Shown here: positions 36,074 to 45,940 of the stretch, one piece after another
Position numbering within the stretch: the first letter of the stretch is position 1
Layout of the letters: each line of letters begins with the position of its first letter
Source of the DNA: Campylorhamphus procurvoides
Taxonomy: Eukaryota > Chordata > Aves > Passeriformes > Dendrocolaptidae
Length of the DNA: 64,000 nt
NCBI GenBank assembly: GCA_013396655.1
Contig: WBMV01000093.1
Span: 1,046,208 to 1,110,207, forward strand
Direction of reading: 5' to 3'
The notes under the pieces: model-generated
Told to the model about the DNA's origin: nothing
The model's database searches: none
The model's input: only the letters and a program-made list of their open reading frames with translations
Position numbers and translations under genes: made by a program

Positions 36074-36275
36074 CTTCCCTGTGAGGGTGGGCAGGTCCTG
36101 GCACAGGCTGAATCCTAGAGAAGCTGTGGCTGCCCCATCCCTGGAAGTGTCCAAGGCCAGGTTGGACAGGGCTTGGAGCAACCTGGGCTAGTGGAAGGTG
36201 ACCCTGCCCATGGCAGGACATTAGAACAAGATGAGCTTTAATGTTGCTTTCAACCTAAATTGTTTTTTAATTCTA
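36074..36275 (+). mobile_element. CR1 LINE fragment, 3' end, plus strand
   Basis: CCTGTGAGGGTGGGCAGG, GGTCCTGGCACAGGCTG, GAGAAGCTGTGGCTGCCCC, ATCCCTGGAAGTGTCCAAGG and GGACAGGGCTTGGAGCAACC, followed by GGCTAGTGGAAGGTG, follow the CR1 3' region closely. The copy ends in TTCAACCTAAATTG. It abuts the minus-strand CR1, so this 0.9-kb block holds three separate insertions. Confidence 0.93.
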
Positions 36276-38917
36276 AGATCTTCAGCTAAAGTCAGCAGGC
36301 CAGACTATAAAACATAGGAATCGGAAACTTCTATGAGAATATGACACTTGATTAGATATATTATGGTGTTTCTTAACTGCTACATTGAGAGGACAGAGGA
36401 GCAGACATGCCCCATGCATAAGGCTCAACTGGATGCAAAGTAACCAGCAATAGGAAAGAGGATGTGAGGGGGGTTCCCAAGGCATGGCAAACATGCTGAA
36501 TCAGCACCAGGGCACAGGGAGCTACACTCTGCTTTCTCTCAACATGTGCGTGTTCTGACATTCAATGCAAACAATATTTTTTCCTTCGCTTAATTAAAAG
36601 ATGTTAATTTAGGTCTGGATTTTGGTGTTTGCTTAAAGAAGCACAATTACTTCTGCTTTCACAGCATAAAATAAAAATCTCAAATATGCTCCAAAGACAG
36701 GGCCTTGGGTTTGGGGTCAGTAAACAAACAAACTCATTTTGACATCTTGGGATTCATGGATCACAAAAACCTAGTGCAGGTTACATTCTCAGAAGACAAA
36801 TTATCTAGTTTTAGGGGAACCACGACACAACAGGACTGCAACCCCTGCCTGTCCACCAGCGTGTGGGCACAGGCTGAGATCAGGCCAAATGGATTTTGGA
36901 CATTTAAGCCATTTAGATATCCTTGTTTCCACAAGGTGCAGAGCAAAACCAATGGATGTTCAGTGTTTTTTAAGCATTTCAGTGAGGCACTTGAATTTTG
37001 GCAACACAGCTCCCCGTACAACCTATACCAGTAAACAGTACTGGCCCATCCTCCTCCTCCCCCAGACTACAGAGAGATCTCCATGGTACCCACATTCCTA
37101 ACTTAATTCCTCCAATTCTGAGTGGATAAACCTGGTTGTAATTGCAGCTGAGTCTTGAAACAACCTGAGGGATGCGTATCTTTTCCCCAAATCCATTCAG
37201 TTCCAAGAGAAGAGGAATTCCTACAAGGACTATTTCTGCATTCACCTTGAGGATATGTCTAGCAAAGGTGAGCAGCTTGTCACACTTGACACATGGGCTT
37301 GGAAAACAAGGCTTAAATAGACACTTGGGAAGCATTTGAAAGGACACGAGTCCAGAGAAGGAGTCTCTAGCCATTGTTCCTTTTTCCTTACTCCTTTATG
37401 CTGAAAGATATGCAGAGAAGAGAAAGTGAGGCTCTTTTTTGTTCAAAAAGGAGTGGAGTCACAAAGTAAATATGCAGGGGGTACTCAACACCGTTGCCAC
37501 AAGAGCTGTGGTGCCTAATCCCTGTCACATCAACAGCATCACTGTGGCCAGGGCAGTTTAGAGGTGTCCTAAAATCTGCCCCTGACTACCAGTGGGGTGC
37601 TGAGCATGAGGATCTCTCCAGCACAGGAAGGACCTTCCAGGGCATCCTGCAGTGTTAAATAATCTCCTTAATCAACATAGAATTCTATGCTATGCTATTC
37701 CATTCTATTTTATTCTAAAATGAAGGAAAGGAGGATGAGAAATAGACTCCTCCAATAACCAACTATGTAGGATATATCACTATCAGAGGTAAAGAAAGTG
37801 AAAAAGAAGCTAAACCTTGGTATTATTAAATGCAAAGTATAAAAACATTTAAAGTGACACCTTCATGAAGGGAGATTTTAAATTATTCAAAGTCGATGCA
37901 ATACAATCCACAGCTAATTACAGTCTATGCATGCAAATAAAAGTAAGGATAATCATAATTACTTTGCATTTATATACTGCAACAATTTTAATCTGAAGAC
38001 CTAAAAGTCTTTGTAAACATTAATTAATCCCCCCATCACCCCAGAGTGCTGGGTGACTGTTACCATAATTCTCATGTTAGAGACAGGTAAACTGGGGTTC
38101 AGAGACGTGAAGTGGTTTGCTTGTTGTCACATGTTGGTGCTGCAGGTGGGATTGGAAGGGATGGGGATATCTCACCGAGGGCAGGAACCCCTCACCCTGC
38201 CTGGTTACCCTGGGGCTGTGGCAGGAGAAGGGTGTGGGGGATTGAGATGCAGAGCAGATTCTTGAGCTGAGGAGCAAGAGTTTGATAAAAGCACTTAACT
38301 TACACTACTACAAAGACAGGACTGTATTTATAGCCCACCACACTGCTCTAGTTCCACTGCTGTGATCCACACATTTACCCTAAAAGTTCAGACACGCCTT
38401 TCAAGATTTGATTTTGTCTTCTGTAGCATTGCTTTATTTTGTTCCTTGGTTTCGTTTCTTGCTAGAAAATAGTATCATAAAACTTTGTCTAGGAGACAGG
38501 TTTGTGGACAAAACAGTAAAGACCAGAACCACTGCTATTATCAGCTTTAGCTTACCTAATAAAGACCTTTTTATTTTGACTTTGAAAATGCAAAGTGAGA
38601 GGACATGGTGCATTTCTGGGAAACAGGACTGAATTTACAAAATTTTTCAGGCACATGGACTTCAATTAATCCAACCATGCTGATCCTGTGCCCTCTGGTT
38701 TCTCTACACAGGCTACAGGTTCTCAAGAAAGCTTCACCTCATGGTAATGGTAAGCACAGGAGTTAAGGTAATTTGGGGCAGATGCATCTGGTGAGCAGAC
38801 ACATATGGGCTTCCCAAGTTAGGTATCTACTGCCCACTGACATCCCATTAAACTTTGAGACACAGAAAAAGACATTTATATGGTGCTTCTGACATCTTGG
38901 CCTGTATCATGAACAGT
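36276..38917. other. Unique non-coding sequence, no gene supported
   Basis: Apart from an ATTCT-type microsatellite at 37677-37722, no repeat was recognised. AT-rich sequence at 37.83-38.03 kb (CTAATTACAG, TTAATTAATCC) is mildly enhancer-like. A 131-codon minus-strand frame at 36979-37374 has no recognised domain. Confidence 0.45.
37677..37722. repeat. Degenerate (ATTCT)n microsatellite
   Basis: Pentamer-like units (ATTCT, ATGCT, ATTCC, ATTTT) follow one another for about 45 bases. It may derive from an old CR1 tail, but no CR1 body was recognised beside it. Confidence 0.65.
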
Positions 38918-39476
38918 GTAGCCAGCAGGACCAGGAAAATGATCGTCCCCCTGTACTGGCACTGGTGAGGCTGCACTTTAAGAACTGTGTTCAATTCTGA
39001 ACCCCTCACTTGAGAAAGGACATTGAGGTGCTGCTGGAGTGTGTCTAGAGGACAACAGGACTCATGAAGGGTCCAGAAAACATGGCTGAGGGAGCTGAGT
39101 TTGTGTAGTCTTGAGGAGGCTCAGGAGGGACCTCATCACTCTCTACAACTCCCTGACAGGAGGTTGTGGTGATGTGGGCACTGGTCTCTTCTGCTGTGCC
39201 TACAGTGAGAGGACCAGAGGAAATGGCCTTAAGGTGAGACAGGGGAGATTCAGATTAGATATTAGAAAAAAAAGTTCACTGGTACGATGGTCAGGCATTG
39301 GAAGCGGCTGCCGAGGGAGGTGGTGGAGTCACCATCCCTGGAGTCACCAACCCTGAGTGTGGCGCTGGGTGATGCGGTTTAGTGGTTCAGGGGGTACAGT
39401 GGCAGTGGTGGGTGGATGGTTGGACTGGATGGTCTTGTAGGTCTCTTCCAGCCTTGATGAGTCTATGATTCTGCAG
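38918..39476 (+). mobile_element. CR1 LINE fragment, about 560 bp
   Basis: The plus-strand CR1 order is clear: GCCAGCAGGACCAGG, GATCGTCCCCCTGTACTGGC, GGTGAGGCTGCACTTTAAG, GACATTGAGGTGCTGCTGG, GGAGGGACCTCATCACTCTC and TACAACTCCCTGACAGGAGG. AGAGGAAATGGCCTTAAGG, GATTAGATATTAGAAAA, GGTGGTGGAGTCACCATCCC and GGTTGGACTGGATGGTCTTG follow, then the tail GAGTCTATGATTCTG. It is the longest copy in one piece among the plus-strand fragments, and its reading frame is broken throughout. Confidence 0.95.
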
Positions 39477-39839
39477 CACCTACCCTGGAGTAGCACCACA
39501 ACACCCAAAAAAAAGGAATTGGTTTAATAACAGGCAAACCGCCCAGGACAGGCTGCTGGTTCCTTCTGCTAATGATCCAAGCCACAAGATGCAAAAGATG
39601 AATGGAATGGAAAAATCCCCTTGGCAGAATATCAGACAAAAGAACTTAACTTCAAATGCCTCTCACCTGTAATTACTTTTCTAGATTTGCATCCCGTGGC
39701 TCAGGAAACACACTCAGATTTTTTCCTTACCCACATTTCTAAAGGCTGTTGTGTGTTAATCATTGTCTGATACCATAAAATACAACAGCCATAACTATCA
39801 AGGCTGCCAACTTAACAGACTCTTGTGATGGGTACATTT
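39477..39839. other. Unique non-coding sequence, no gene supported
   Basis: No repeat or exon was recognised after the CR1 tail. Confidence 0.45.
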
Positions 39840-40400
39840 CTATAGACCTACACAATAAGACTAATTGCATGGGCCTGCTGTAAAAGCCAGAGGTCATTTG
39901 ATTACTAGCTGTTTTGTACCATGAAATGCACATTAATTATTTAAAAGATGGACTTATAATTATTGTAAGCTCTAAGTAATTACCTATAATTTTGGCAAGT
40001 GTTAGAAAAACTGATAGTCTAGCAAATTCAGGTTTTAGTCATTAGTAAGCTCCTAATTACATTTAAATTGTAAAATGAGAATTATGCAATTTATCTCCCC
40101 AATAATGCATAAACATTACAGTGATTGTAGGTTTTAATGGATTATATTACTACTATAAAAAGCAGAGCAGTGATGGGCAGTGAGGGCCAATTTGAGTTCA
40201 TTGCTGTTATTTTACATGATAATTGCTTATCAGTGACTGCACATGATGGGTCTTCTCCTTGATTAACAGGGGATAAGTCCATTCTGCTCATCAAACTGTA
40301 CTGTAAAATAAGAAAACTTAGTGAGGAGTCACTAAAAAGAAATGATTAATCTTCTATCAATACAGGAATAATTGCTGTAAGTAAACAATCTAGAAATCAC
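39840..40400. promoter_or_regulatory. Candidate conserved non-coding element, AT-rich
   Basis: This is the densest run of homeobox-type words in the window, including ATTAATTATT (39932-39941), CTAATTAC (40053-40060), ATTATGCAATTTAT (from 40081), ATAATGCATAAAC and GATAATTGCTTATCAG. There is no recognisable transposon sequence and no coding frame of note. It has the look of a deeply conserved vertebrate enhancer, but conservation is not measurable here, so this remains inference. Confidence 0.35.
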
Positions 40401-41425
40401 ATATTTACTCTTTCTCTATCCCTTACGAAAAGCAGAATTTTCAAGTCGTGCTGTTTTGGCTGGGTGGCTGCTTTTTCATTTGGACTTCTCAGGATCTGTT
40501 CTCATACTCTCCTTACCCATCCCTGAGGCTACTCAGTGCTATTCTACCACCTATAAAGAACAAGAATGAACAGGAAAATGCCATCAAGTAATACAAACAC
40601 AGGAGGTTTTTCATATGCTGCTATTCCAAAGCAGCCCATGTCTACGTAATATCCCAGCACATCAATGGCAAAATCCATTTTAACATGACAAAATCTATAC
40701 AATGACCAGATTCAGATTACCAGACAATAGAACTGGTCTGGAAGGGTAAATTGTTCAGCATCATTCCAGAAAGAGGAACTTTCTAATAATAAAAAATAGT
40801 AATAAATGCAAACTATCAAGGGTGATGAAGTAACTATGGGTATGCATGTTATAATCTTACAGATGCCTACCTGCCTCTCTGCAGCAGCAAGTGTTCACAA
40901 AAGAGTCAATCCCTTCTTAGCAAGAGCCCCAAATCTTTACAGTGGCAGCAGGGAGCAAGTAGGAGAAAAGCAGGGAGACCTGTCCGAGGATGGGACCCAC
41001 CAAACTGGAGCATGGGGCAACACACTGCCTCGACCAGACAGTGACACCCTAACTGCACTCCCACAGAGCTCAGAGGAAATGTTATGATCCAGAGTTGGAG
41101 CTTTAGGGCAGTAGGTTTGTTGCAATTTAATAATGTCATCGTTTCCTTAGTTTCAGGTGACCAGGGAAGTGATTTCTATGTGTGTCCATCAGACAAAAGT
41201 GTCAGTCACACAAGGTTTAGGAGCAATGCTGGTGAAATGGAGGATATTTTATCCAGCCGAAAATGACTGCAATTAATTCACGTTGGAAAATAGATGGGTT
41301 TATATCACAAAGACTGCATTTTGAGGCAACAACACTTTCCTCCACAGCCAAACAGTGGTATTAGAGTTCTGAATGTTCTCAAGTGAACGAGAGTTACTAA
41401 CCTAAAGTTTACTTTTGTTTTTGAT
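40401..41425. other. Unique non-coding sequence, no gene supported
   Basis: No repeat family or exon was recognised. Frames of up to 93 codons overlap on opposite strands. Confidence 0.45.
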
Positions 41426-41853
41426 TGTTACTAACCTATAGGGGTTTCGCAGAAGTTGTAAGGCATCCAGTCCAGTTTTGGAATGTATGCCAGGGATTAA
41501 GTGTTAGGGAAAAGGGCAGTTACATATTAATTAAGAATACAGCTGATGCGACTTCAGGCCACGTGGTTCACCATGCGGCCAGATGGAGGCTGACATATTG
41601 TCTGAAACTCTGCCCCTGGCATGGGGAGGGCACAGAAGAGCCAACCTGAGGAGAAGAAACTCCCTCCCCCCCATTGTAAAATGGGGTTGGACCTTAAGAA
41701 AGTTTAAAAGTGGGGGGTTTGAATTGGAATCCTGTGTGATCTGGACACCCAACACGTGTTGTAACCAAATTTTCTTTTTGTTATATTCCTTCTGTTTCAC
41801 AGACTTTTGTTTTTTTTTTTCTAAATTTAATAAAAGCCATTTTTCTAACAACA
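41426..41853 (+). mobile_element. Possible LTR (uncertain)
   Basis: The stretch begins TGTTACTAACC and ends TTCTAACAACA, with TGTT/AACA ends. AATAAA at 41829-41834 lies close to the 3' end, and T-rich sequence upstream of it resembles avian LTR 3' regions. No matching target-site duplication was found, and TTACTAACCTA also occurs at 41393, so the left limit is unsure. The 94-codon plus-strand frame at 41583-41867 has no known domain. A transcript 3' end is the alternative. Confidence 0.35.
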
Positions 41854-44254
41854 CCAGGGAAATTTAAGATCTGCTTTGTATTGTTATTTTACAAGCCCTT
41901 ATGCAGTGTTTGTTTTAAAGGATGTGCTCTGATTTAGTGGTGTCTGCTGAGATGATGAAAGCCAGTGCCTGCTGTCCTGTGTGAGTGCTGCCTTCTGGAG
42001 ATGAGATATTACTTTTCACCAGAGTTTCCCAAAAGGCAGCAGCAGCAGCTTTAGCCTTTGGGGCACCAGATCTGCTCAGAACTCCTAAAAATAAAATCCA
42101 AGGGTCATGCCTTTAGCTCTGAAGCCATTTAGCAGATTTTGGATGGCCAGCAGGAAGCTGCCCTGGCAGAGGGTGACCCAGCAGGGACACAGTGCAGGGG
42201 TGGCAGAGCCCACAGCTCGGTTACCAGGTGGTAGCACCAGCAGTGCTGTACGAGCTGCTCCAGGAGCACAATGGCAGTAAGGCGTTTCTTCCTTGCTTCT
42301 GGGAGCTTTTAAAAATTACATGTTTGAAGGCCACTGTCAGATAATTTCTGGTGTCAATAATCAGACTGACCCCACTGCCTGTTCTGTGAGCTGAGGTATG
42401 AAGAGGCTCCTACCTGGGCACCTTTGTTGAATGGGGCAGATCTGGCTGGTGCATACTTCTCTAACAGTGAGAACCAAAGCTTCTGCCCCAGAGGGCAGGC
42501 AGGAGGAGAAAGAATTACCTTGTGGCAAACGATAGGCTTGAGCTTCCTGAAAGGCAATAGAGGATCATCCCTTGGAAGACAAAAACTGATGAAATTCCTA
42601 CCCTATATAACTTCCAGGTTGCTACAGAGTGAAAGACTTGGAAATAACAGGACCCTGGGGACTTTGATGCTGCTCAAGAAATCTAATCCAAAAACTTCTC
42701 CCTGCCAATTCCCTGTGTCAGGTGCTTCAGTGAAGATGCACTAAGACTTACAGGAGCTATAAGAGGGATAATGTTACTTTACCACTTCTACTCAAGGCTT
42801 CAGCTTAATCCCCATTTAGCATAGTTTCACCTATACTCTTGAGGATTGGAATTTATACCCCTTCAAAGCCTTTTTATTAAGTAACTTAATTGTGCATTGA
42901 GACATTCAATGACTCTTTGCACCTCCCTAAATTTTGGCCCTTTGTAGGAACTGCTGATTTATATTACAGGCATATCAAGGCTTTGGAAAAACTTCCTTTC
43001 TCTAGTAAGTGGTCTTTGCCCTCTGATTCAAAGGTGCATCTAGTCACAGGCCAGTGATTAACCAGAAGGCATCTGAGGAGGAACAACTCCTCAACCAGTG
43101 AACATTTCCTCCAGGATGATGATAGATAGCAATGGCTATGTGGAAACACAGGATCACTGTGCTGACACAGACTGGATGAGACACTGAATACTATGCTCTG
43201 ATAGCAGAGGCCACTACATCACATCATCTCCTTCACTCATGCTTCAAGATGCATCTTTAAATAGGCAGTACTTTTGTCTCTGTTATTCTGACATGAATGC
43301 TGTTCTGTTCCTAAATCTTCTTGCTTTAATGGCTAAATACTGTCTTATTTCCAGGCTAGATTAATTCATGGTTAATGTATGCTTTGCTCTTAGCCAATGC
43401 ATTCCTCCCTCACTGATCCTTACTCCCATATGGTATTTTTAGACAGCAATCAGCTCGTCTCTTGACCTGTGACTTGCAAGACTAAAAAGCCAAACTTTTC
43501 CGGTCCTCTCTCCTAAAGTAAATTCCACTTTCTCTTAATAACTCAGGTCAAGTTCACCTTTCACGGATGGGACTCACTGGCATGGTGCTGCTCCAGGCAC
43601 AGCCAGCCAGCACAGATACCTCCTCTCCCTTCGAACATGGCCTTCCTGACAAACCCCACCACCACATGGGCATTTCTGTAGCTGCAGCACCAGGCACTTC
43701 CCATCACCAACCAATACAAAAGGAAACTATCCCATGTTTTTAACTGCTGTTACTCTACTATGAAAAAGTCTTGCTACTAGTCCAAGCAAGCATTTGACCT
43801 CTCATTTCATATTTTTTAATTGTAGCAGTGAATGCTGCAAGCTATTTAATCCTGTTTGTGCAATAAACTTTTTTCAACAAAAAGTTGTTTTTGTTTGAGC
43901 CTGCTTGCTTAAATTCTTCCCATAGGCTTGGCTCACAGCTGCCAGGACTCTGCCAGCCTCTTCACTGTTGGTGTTGAATGAACAGAAGAGTTGTTATCCA
44001 AGAGCAGCTGTACAAGCGGAGGAGATGCAGAGCCTGGGCTTGGCCCACCTCAAGTGAGTTTCTCACTACACAGCCCTCGAGACTCCAAGGAGCATATAAA
44101 ATGCAGTGACAAAGCTACTGAGCCCGTCTTGATGTGGCTGAGGAAGGCCAAACCTTTGTGCTGCCAGAACTGCAGAGTGTAACTGCCCATCAGGTAGGTC
44201 TGGAAGGCATCACTGACTCCAAAGGCACCATCCCCACTTTTCTGGGTAGTGAGC
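41854..44254. other. Unique non-coding sequence, no gene supported
   Basis: No repeat family was recognised. A perfect 8-bp hairpin (AACTTTTT 43866-43873 with AAAAAGTT 43879-43886) follows CAATAAA. Short frames have no domains. Confidence 0.45.
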
Positions 44255-45006
44255 TGTCCTGGTTATAGTGGCTGGGACCAGTTTGTCCCTGTGTGGGTGT
44301 GGCCAGGGCTTTGTATTCTACACCCTCTATGTAATTTTCTCATGGACTGCTAACAGTTGATCATTTGCAGCAGCTGCCCAGGGCACACCTGGCCCCTCAG
44401 GTTACAAGCTAGGTGGTTAGGATGTAAGATAAGGAAATTTTCCTGTCTTCACACCATTGACTTAGGTGTGATAATTCCCCTCTGGGGAGGGGAGACCTCA
44501 GCACCTTCACACTGAGCCTGAGGGGTCACATCTGCTAATGGGCCATCAAGGAGTATCCCCTACTCATAGTGTAGTAAATCACCCCTTGTGAAACTCCTTG
44601 CCCTGCGGGAGGTACTGGGCACTCCCATCTGAGCCCAAGCATATATAACCTTGGGGATTTGGGACTTCTGGGACCACTTGTGGGATCCAGAGGAGGGTCA
44701 GGACCTCAACAGGACTGCAACTGCCACTCTTGACTAGACTGTGGACAACATCCTCAGCAACAGGTTTTATCTTTCCTTTTACTTTGTACTAAGGGGTGGA
44801 CCATGTGGTGCTCAGTGCAAGGGCTGGCGAGCTTCATTTTCTTCATGGCCCAGGGTGCTGGGTTGTACATCTGTTTCTTTGGGGGTCAAACATATTTTTT
44901 CCTCTGCATCATTGTACTTGTTGTGATTTTTTATTAAATTGTAATTCTGACTTGCAATCTCTTTTGGAGTTTACGTCTCCTGCTGGTTTACCTTTAAACC
45001 AGGACA
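44255..45006 (+). mobile_element. Solo LTR, ERVL-type, intact ends and target duplication
   Basis: The 752-base element starts TGTCCTGGTT (44255) and ends AACCAGGACA (45006), a perfect 10-bp terminal inverted repeat. It is flanked by exact 5-bp duplications TGAGC (44250-44254 and 45007-45011). The TG...CA ends and 5-bp duplication match ERVL-class elements. TATATAA at 44642-44648 would be the promoter TATA box, and ATTAAA at 44933-44938 the polyadenylation signal, 68 bases before the end. No retroviral gene adjoins it, so the provirus has recombined to a single LTR. Exact flanks suggest a relatively recent insertion. Confidence 0.95.
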
Positions 45007-45011
45007 TGAGC

Positions 45012-45439
45012 TCAGACCACCAATCTCCCCAGGGTTCCTCAACAGCCTGTGCCACCCAATTGTCCTCTGGAACTGCATGTTACACAGGTAACAAAGTCTG
45101 ACAGGACTGATGCTGGGCTTGGTGCTAAAAGTCCCAACACACCATTACTTTGAATGTACTTCTGTTCTTGCTGATGTCCAGAGAAACCATTTCTCAGTAG
45201 GATTTGTATCCCGTGAATTCACAAAAAGGCCCTTTCTTCAGTTGTATAGCAGTAGTACCCACTCCTAGTGCTCTATATATTCTATCTGTATGTTTTATCA
45301 ACAGATGGGTTTTTAGGGACAAAGTCTCTGCCTGAACAGAGAGCAGTGCCCACCAGGAGTGCATGAGATGTATGCCTGTGCACAAGCCACCCATGACATT
45401 GCTGCCAGGGAGTTGGACTACCAGGGGGCAGAGGGAACA
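45012..45439. other. Unique non-coding sequence, no gene supported
   Basis: No repeat or exon was recognised. Confidence 0.45.
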
Positions 45440-45940
45440 GCTCTGAAATCCACATGCCCAGGTTTTACAGATCCCTCCCCAGCCTGCCTGTGTCTAAGAA
45501 AAGGCAGCTGAGTCTCATTAGTGAGGCAGCCAAGCAGGACAGGTAGCCTCAGGTTACACTAACAAGCCAATTAAAAGAACTTATAAAGGAAACTTGGCTG
45601 GGTAAGGAGGGAGGAGAAAGCTGGCAGCCCTGGCTGGAGAGGCAGAGCTGTGCAGCTGAAGATGAGTTGGTGCATAATTACCAAAGCTTTTTGTATTGTG
45701 CCATTTGGGGAAGGGGAGCCTTAAAACATTAAAGATGGCTGATGTGGGACTGTGATGTTAATTTGTCTCGTCAGAGACTGAAGAAAACCAAACAACAGTA
45801 AATAAGGATATTCTTGCTCTACCTGAGAGGGTATTTTAGAGGCCCTGCTAGATCCAGTGCCCGAGGATCCCACCAACACCCTTGAGGCCGCCTGAGGCAG
45901 CTGGAGTGGAAGGTTCTGTCATGCAGCAGTTCTCAGACAC
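45440..45940 (+). other. Unresolved LTR- or promoter-like segment
   Basis: A TATAAAG box (about 45581) is preceded by CCAATT and followed by GC-richer sequence (GGCTGGGTAAGGAGGGAGG, GAAAGCTGGCAGCCCTGG) and ATTAAAG. This arrangement resembles the U3-R part of an avian LTR. No TG...CA ends or target duplication could be fixed. It could also be a transcript promoter or chance. Confidence 0.25.
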
